64,000 nucleotides of DNA from Apostichopus japonicus (taxonomy: Eukaryota; Echinodermata; Holothuroidea; Aspidochirotida; Stichopodidae). Positions within the stretch are counted from its first letter, which is position 1; each line of letters starts with the position of its first letter. The DNA lies in assembly GCF_037975245.1 (NCBI RefSeq), contig NC_092576.1, forward strand, positions 33,458,611 to 33,522,610, written 5' to 3'. The translations under genes and the position numbers were made by a program. Of the stretch, positions 56,986 through 64,000 are shown piece after piece. The notes under the pieces are model-generated. The model ran no database searches, had not been told where the DNA came from, and saw nothing but the letters and a program-made list of their open reading frames with translations.

Positions 56986-58240
56986 TTATCCATATAACAT
57001 AACATGCTAGGCCTACAATGACTGTACAACTTAACCTCCAGAATAAGGTCTAACCTAGGCCCCATGCAAGGTGCCAAATTTGAACTTAAGCATAACATAT
57101 AACAAAATTGAAAAAAAATATATTGCTATGGGATGAGCATAAAGATAATAGATTAAAAAGTTAGTATGCATAACTGTAGTAGGCTTAGTAATGTTACTAT
57201 AGGCGTCAATTAAAGGCTAAATTACATATACTGTAGTAAACCCTGGTGTCATGAATGCAACAGGGGGCTTATTGTTCTCACTTCCCAGATGGGGCAATTT
57301 TTTGTACCTGGTTTGATATTCAGTAGGCCTATACTCAGTCAGTACACTTTGGTATACCGTAGCCTTCAGTAATTAGGCTGAGGCCTATGTAGATTCACAC
57401 CTCTTGTAGTCTTGTGAGGGTAATTGTGGAAGTACAGTAATCTTGTTACGGTAACCTGTTTTGGAAATTATTGTACAAATGTCACATTAGTGAGTGCGTT
57501 TTAAGTATTTCAATGTAACTTTTGTATTTGTTGCCATGGATAGCTATATCTTATGCATCTCTCTTTCCCAAAATTCCAAGGGTTGAATATATGGTGTCAT
57601 TCATGGTAGACCCCATTTTGTGTGCTTGTTTCAACCTAGGCCTAGATTGGGAATTTGTGTAAAACTAGATTCAGTAGTTGTTTTACAATAACCAGCATTG
57701 AACCACATAGACCTAGAAACAATTTTATCCTTTCTAAAGTAAAGGCTTAGGCTACTGCCCCTGTTTGAAATATTTTTGACACATTGTCTTAATTTCCTTG
57801 ACTCTTGAGGCTTAACACAATTGGAGGAGGGTTAGGCCTAGAGCTGGTTTTAAAAAGACTGCAGCACAGTATACACATAACGTTTCTAAAAGATTATACT
57901 TTCATATCTCGGGAAGATATCAGGATTGCGTACATTTTGCTTTAACTAAACTAAAGACCAAAGTTATACACCAAGCCCAAAGTTAGGCCAGGCCTATAGG
58001 CTATATATGATTAGCGTATCCTATGCGAATGAGTCTTGTCAGGCTATGGGAAAACGTTAGGCACCGCCTTTACAAAGGATTGATTAATGACTTATTTCTT
58101 GTCATGATATCATGATTTGGCCGAAGAAAATGTATATTTTCTTTACTTAACTAAGAGACGAAAACACCGAACCTATGCTTAGGCATAACCTATTCAGTAT
58201 GCGAAGTACCATGTAGGCCTACAGTACATACAGCTATGGT
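56986..58240. other. AGGCCTA-rich tract
   Basis: The 7-mer AGGCCTA occurs seven times in about 1.2 kb (57009, 57325, 57381, 57638, 57834, 57990, 58215), often inside CTAGGCCTA or TAGGCCTA. One-mismatch relatives lie between. Chance expectation is well below one. No unit periodicity is evident. A milder cluster lies at 40790-40930 in unit A and in the matching part of unit B. Confidence 0.55.
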
Positions 58241-58529
58241 AACCACAGTAAGGCGTCCTATGCAACGGCATAGGTCTCACGCTAACTTGATATCAAATTC
58301 AAAGTAACTTTGGTAAATAGAAAGAAAAGTTTACTTCTACTTGACCCACCAATAAAGAAGCCGCTTATCCACACATCATCTCTGAAAGAATCGATAATAT
58401 CTTCCGGTAAGTAGGAAATACGATGAAATATCGCGTTCAACAACGTTGAGTTGAACTGGTCGCGGAGCACGTTTTATTTAGTGTAATTTACGATTCATCA
58501 TCGCGGACGAGCCTGTTTGTCTACAACGA

Positions 58530-58682
58530 TGAACCAAACGGACCACATCACCAAACTAACCAATATCACCAAAAGGACCTATTGCGCAAATGCAAAGCAT
58601 CAAACGGACCAGTCAACTGGTCCGTTTGATGCCCGTCTGCGCATTTGCTGGATCAAACGGACCAAAAACGCAGGCATACAGC
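58530..58682. repeat. inverted-repeat cluster of the GGTCC-N-TTTGATGC motif
   Basis: Perfect 16-bp arms GCATCAAACGGACCAG (58597-58612) and the complement (58617-58632) enclose a 4-base loop. Further copies lie at about 58537 (AAACGGACC), 58567 (CACCAAAAGGACC) and 58652 (GATCAAACGGACC). The same motif is dispersed through the duplicated units. This cluster precedes unit B and has no counterpart before unit A. Confidence 0.85.
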
Positions 58683-58711
58683 TGGCTCTCTCTCTCTCTC
58701 TCTCTCTCTCT
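58683..58711 (+). repeat. (CT)n microsatellite at left edge of unit B
   Basis: About 14 CT dinucleotides directly before CCACCTAGCGCG. The equivalent (CT)n in front of unit A follows a CTGT array instead. Confidence 0.95.
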
Positions 58712-61125
58712 CCACCTAGCGCGATGGTCCTTTTGGTGTTTTTTCGCCATAGAGAGCATCTAATAGGCTTGTAACTTTTTGGTCCTTTTGATGCTTTCGC
58801 ACATAATGGTTTGGTCGTTGCCAATGCACATTCAAAATGCATGTATTTTCGACTTCGTTTGTACTTCTTTCACGCATATTCGGCAAAAGTTATCGTTTCC
58901 AACAATTCCGGCTAACAATCAAAGGAAAACATCGTCCATTTTTTTCATCCAACTGTTTTAAAAACAAAAACTTTACGTATATTTCTCTATACGTAAATAT
59001 CTTATTTTACACAGTTTTAACAGTTTCCCTATTTTATAACTCTTCGTATCTGTTTATTATTTAGTTCCTCTGACATCTTTCATAACGTACTACATTATTT
59101 CGTAAAATATGTCCCTTTTCTCAACAAAACTTTCACAACGAGGTAAGCCTTTCCGGCTGACACTAAATGTACTTTTTAGTTCTTATGTGCACCCACAGCA
59201 ATAGAACTTACGATAAGAAATAACAACAACAATAACAAACATCAGCTGGTGTGCATTCAACATCACGTTTCTTACCGTCGATCTCGAAGTCTTAAAATGT
59301 GACACTACGTACTGTAACCGTCTCAAGATCATAAAATTATAGCCAAAACAAGTGATCACTGACAATTGAATTGGGTGAAATTGTACATAAAACATATGTC
59401 TAAGTTGCGTAGACCTAGCTGTGTGTACAAGAACTCCCTAACTCCAACTAACGTGTAGGCCTAGCCTAACTAACTTACAAGTTACGGTGGTTACAAAACT
59501 TACGGTAGCTTAGGCCTATAATAACTAGGCTGTATAACCCTTAAATTAAATACTTATATTATTATTAGTGAAGGTAAAGAGTAAATGACTAAAACATTCT
59601 GTAGTTAGCCGTGACTTTGTTTGCATTACAAGAGAAGGTTGTTAGTGTGACACCCCTTCTCAAATTTATGATGCAACACTACAGTAGTACTAGTACTAGA
59701 AGGATGGTCATAGTGAATTAAAATCAACAATTAGAATTGTGGTCTGCTAGGAATTTCATATGTTTTTTTCAGAAGGGCTGAAGTAAGCAATACATACAAA
59801 AGATGATTGGTATGTTCATTGCTGTGATAAGTGTAGCAATAATTCGTACGAGAACAAATTTGTAGGAACATCAAATCAGGCAATACCATTCCTGCATTTT
59901 CTATCTGCTTTTGTTTCTCCTTTCATATATATGTTTCATCATAAAGGAAGCATGATAATGGCAAAATGATTCAACCAGCAGTCTGCACAATGCCCACTGT
60001 GTTGTTAACTTAAGATACTATTGAATCAAACAGTCAAGAACTCAATGATGTTTTCCACTTTGGCTAAAAGATACAAAATTGTGGAGTGACTAATTGGCTG
60101 CGGTTTTATACCTCAACTGCTGGCTCTACCCTCTGTAACAAATTTCAAACAGTTACTGTATAGTTTACTTGCCGCAAGTGATATACACATCACTGTGTAA
60201 AATATGTGGAAAGCTTGCCACCTACCGTATAACCAGCATTGTTCTGCATCATTCAAAATATTCATATATAGATTTATTCATATATATGTTATATTTTACA
60301 AGCAGTGTCAGCAAAGTGTTTTAAACCAGTTGCAGGATGCAGTAATAGATGGTCTTGCTTTGTTTATCCAGTAAATCCGGTGAGAAAGGGCAGATAGCCT
60401 GGTGGCCCGCTTGAAGCAAAACCATTTAAAAAAAACTATCAAATTTTTACTCGTTTAAAGCAAACGAGCAGTTTCACAGGGATGTAGCCAGGGGGCAGGT
60501 GGGTGGGGGAGCAATGGGAGCGATCTCTCCATTCCCCTGTGAGTACCCCTAAAAGTAAAATTCAAATAAAAGCAGGGGAAATCATTAAAGCTCCTTTTCA
60601 CATTGGATGCTACTAAGTGACCCTTCTCACTCTTCCCCCTGAAAATTTGTCTGCTACTGTACGTAATACAAAACTCTTATAGTAGTCTTTTTTTCTCGCC
60701 ATGTGGGAGTCATTTTGGGCAAACATTTTTTTGTACATCATGGAGCTCCGATAAGCGTTATAATGCTCCCTTTGTGATAAATGCCCTTTTAAAATTCTGT
60801 TCCTCTCCCACCACATTTCCATTTCTGGCTAAGTCCCTGTAATATTCTAGACCCATTTGTTCTGCCATTTTTGGTTAGGATGTTTTGGTCCCAAATCCTT
60901 TCGAGCCAACTTTTTTTCTGGACTCAACTTTGGATAGTTCCATTTCTGTTGTGTTAGCATTTACTTGATCATTGGAGTTACTCATATGTAACATGACCAA
61001 AGGCATATTTAAAAGAGTTGATACGAAGTTGGTATGATGATAACATTGGGTGATGACATATGCAACACACTTATTTTACTTAAAACAAGGAACTATAGTT
61101 CCCATTGAAATGCATGAGACATATG

Positions 61126-61843
61126 GTTGCCGGACAACTACCCCCGTACATATACCACCCAGACTCATACCCCCAGGACAAGTACCCCCCTGACAATCAG
61201 CCCCAGACAAAACCTCCGAAAAGGAATACCTCTGGGAACGACTACCCCTGAACATACACCCCAAGGACAAATACCCCCAGGATAAGTACCCCCAGACAAT
61301 TTCCCCGGACAAGTACCCCCATGACAATTACCGCTGAGGACAATAACCCCACCCTCCGGCAATGTCCTCCGGGAAAGCTCCATCCACATGAATACACCGG
61401 CACAGATACCACACCCATGTTGCTACCCGAACTAAACCAGAATACGCCCCAGTGCCCCCCCCCCCTCTCCCCATGAACCAAGCAGACCTTTAGCTGGTGA
61501 ACCCCGTAGTATGAAAGCCCATTAGGGCCATGAAAGATAATTTTCTTAATCTGACATATCAGATTATTATTCTGATATATCAGATTGTTATTCTTTTTCT
61601 TTCATAGCCCTAATAGCCATGCCTCACCCCCTCCCCCTCCTGCGTCTAAAGGGCAAGTGCACACAACGACCCTAGGGGGTATTCGTCCGAGGAGGTAGTT
61701 GTCCAGGTGGGTAGTTGTCCAGGGTTTTGTTTTCCTCTGGGGTAATTGTGCGGGTGGGAGTTTTCCTGTGGGTTATTGGCTTGGGTGGGGGGCGGGGGAT
61801 AATCGTCCGGGGGTATTTGTCTGAGGGTTATTTTTCCGGTCAC
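61126..61843. mobile_element. fold-back element (unit B copy)
   Basis: Counterpart of 42563-43280, with the same ends, arrays and central dyad. A few units differ (for example CCTCCGGCAATGTCCTCC here against CCTCCGGAAATTACCTCC in unit A). It was inside the unit before the duplication. Confidence 0.7.
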
Positions 61844-63259
61844 GAGATATACGGCTTTGGGGAAAGAATTGTGTTCCCTTCATATTGGGTATCTGACTAA
61901 CTTCTCACACCTCGTCTGCACATTTTGTGATTGGTATGGGGGAGGGGTCTAAGGGGAGGGAGTGTCGATTGCTAGCTTAGCTTCATAACATGCTGTTCGT
62001 TCAACAACTTATGACGAATCATAGAAAGAATGAGAAGGCACATCGTCGTTGTACATACGGTTCGTGACACTCATTCGAGTGCGGTCAGGTAGGCTATATG
62101 TATTTTATTACGCAGTGGTAAACTGTAGGCTATAGGCTAAATTTAGCTAATTGCATTTGCCAAACTAAGTAAATAGCTGAATCGGTAGGCCAGAATGTTA
62201 GTACGATAGTAATCGAGTGAACGAGCTGACGAGTATTCAAGATAAAAAAGCACTGACAAAATACCATGACAAAAAAAAAACCGTCTTAAAATATTTTTTG
62301 ACTCTGAAAGGGGGGGGGGGGGCAGTTTCTCCCACTGCTCCCCTGGCTACGTCCCTGAAAACAACACAGTACACAAAGTTAAGGGATACGCGACGTTACC
62401 TTACAACACCGTATGTCAAACTCCTTCCCATATCAGTGGTATAACCCCTCCCCCCCAACCATATAAAAAAATCCTTACCCCCTATTTGCCCATCTTGCCA
62501 AGGCTGTTGTCACTGCATATGTGAGGGGGGGGGGTATAATATGAAACGTTAGGATGATATAAATCCGCATCTCCGTTGAGGCATCAAATACATAATAAAT
62601 CAGCTTTATCGTGAACTGGAAATGATAGTCTACAGCATGACATCATGATTGCACAAAGCATCAAAACGACCAGTGTCGTTGCGCAATAGAATGGTCCGTT
62701 TGATTCATGGCTTAATAAATCCGGATTTTCTCGTAAAAAATCGGCGATAGACTAAAAAGAGAATCTCATATGCCTATCTTTACTATTCGCTGAATTTATT
62801 CCTTCAAATTCCACTCTAAACCTCATAAAATGTGTGCCTGGAAGATCCTCCAAGGAACGTATAATGCAGGTGCGTCTTGGTCGGTAGCAAAGACTCAATT
62901 TTGATGCATGTAAGGGTGTTATCATATTTCATAAAACTTTTTATACCATTGTGTAATTGTGTTAAAGTTGGTACTGTCAGAAAGACCATTTTCTAATTCA
63001 CGATATTTTCAAATCTTATACATTTACAATGAAGTATGTGCCCGTGACGTCAATTTTTGGAATGATAGTTTACTCAAATTTGGAAGTGTTCTGAGTGGTC
63101 CTTTTGATGCTTTTGTCAATTTAGCTCCATAAAAGCCCTTTTATTAATTTTAAACGGAATAAAATGGTAAATGACAAACATATACAGTAACTGGCACGTT
63201 CTTCTACATCATTGACCAGATCCGATGTCAAAATTCGGTATTTCATGGTAAATATGGCA

Positions 63260-63294
63260 CTAACCCTAACCCTAGGGTTAACCCTAGGGTTAAA
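63260..63294. repeat. telomere-like inverted cluster (unit B copy)
   Basis: Same head-to-head CCCTAA/TTAGGG palindrome as at 44696-44730, unchanged between the copies. Confidence 0.8.
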
Positions 63295-64000
63295 CAAAAA
63301 TGTGTCAGAAATTACATACAAACTGATAAATCGACGGGATTTTTTTAGGGGCGGTTCCTTAATGAACAGTTGATATTATCTGAACATTTGGTCCGCCAAT
63401 TATCTAAATGAAGAAAATTATAAGGAATTTTGCTATTTTTTAGCGAGAGAAGTAGCGCTATCGCGCAATGGTCAAAGTTACAACTTTAGAGGGCGTCCCT
63501 GATGGTCCCTTTGGTGATTTTTCCTAGAATTCTCGCTAGGCTCGTCCACGGCATAAAAGTAGACAATTAAAGACATGATCCGAGTCATGAACAAGGCTTA
63601 AAAGATAACAAAATCTAGTTGAGGGCACTTAAAATGTTTCTTATTATTAATATGGACTTAACTACGTATCGCTGGTTGTAAAAGATAAGGAAGGCCGAAT
63701 TTGCGTAGTAATTATTTGAAATTAAATGCCCAGTCGCTTCATGCAAATTACTTGGTCCTTTAGGTGATGAGTATATCGTGCGTTTTCGCTACACGCCGTA
63801 ATTGGTCAATTTAAACTAACATGAAAACTTTTAAACAGATTGATACCATTCCGCTCGTATATAGGCACACAATGTAAAAAATCGTGAAGGTGTGTCTAGA
63901 TTTGGATTATTGTTTACAGAGGGACTGGATTTTGCTCAGTTAAGATTATTTCTTGGACTCATCAAGCTACCCAAAAAATCTCATCAAAAACATTTCAAAT

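Larger units (their letters stand above)
58712..64000 (+). repeat. duplicated ~5.3-kb unit, copy B (runs off the window)
   Basis: Collinear with 40097-45436 and matching to the last base of the window. Differences are scattered substitutions and short indels, plus three deletions relative to copy A (about 59492, 59766 and 60104). No coding frame is conserved beyond short chance ones. It shares copy A's fold-back element, hAT-like ends (about 60478 and 62357), telomere-like palindrome and GGTCC motifs. Confidence 0.9.

Overview
The window looks like eukaryotic, animal, non-coding-rich genomic DNA. It is AT-rich, has no operon structure, and contains only isolated exon-sized coding segments with GT/AG splice signals. 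Degraded animal-type retroelements (CR1/L2-like and jockey-like LINEs, Ty3/Gypsy, a Penelope-like terminus, a tRNA-derived SINE) and non-autonomous hAT-like DNA transposons occupy much of it. A small secreted Ig-domain exon, TGACCTTTGACC-bearing tandem repeats and AGGCCTA-rich tracts fit a marine invertebrate deuterostome, most likely an echinoderm such as a sea cucumber. That taxonomic call is inference from general familiarity, not a database match.

Layout. 1-5.4 kb: a possible C-terminal exon at the left edge (- strand), a signal-peptide plus Ig-domain exon (2333-2645) with a plausible second exon, and a 764-bp hAT-like element with a perfect 8-bp target duplication. 5.4-13.1 kb: two inverted copies of a Penelope-like terminal sequence, one keeping a hammerhead-ribozyme-like core, then a LINE 3' end, short tandem duplications and a broken Gypsy integrase. 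13-23.8 kb: mostly featureless, with a ~142-bp tandem repeat at 18.8-19.4 kb. 23.8-29.5 kb: two decayed LINEs, one on each strand, a second block of the ~142-bp repeat and a long (TA)n. 29.5-36 kb: a SINE and a well-delimited internal exon on the - strand (34178-34383). 36-40 kb: three TIR elements, including a 729-bp hAT-like one with a perfect 8-bp duplication.

40-64 kb: a ~5.3-kb unit appears twice in direct orientation (40097-45436 and 58712 to the window end), nearly identical over its whole length. Each copy contains a fold-back-like element made of GACAA-N-TACCCCC arrays, a telomere-like palindrome, and dispersed GGTCC-N-TTTGATGC motifs in both orientations. Between the copies lie more hAT/LINE debris, a third fold-back element (48138-49238), 204-207-bp and 22-bp tandem repeats, a possible terminal exon (51764-51852, - strand) and an AGGCCTA-rich tract.

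No complete gene, rRNA or functional tRNA gene, or CRISPR array is visible. The most unusual structures are the duplicated unit with its dispersed motif, the candidate hammerhead ribozyme, and the fold-back elements.
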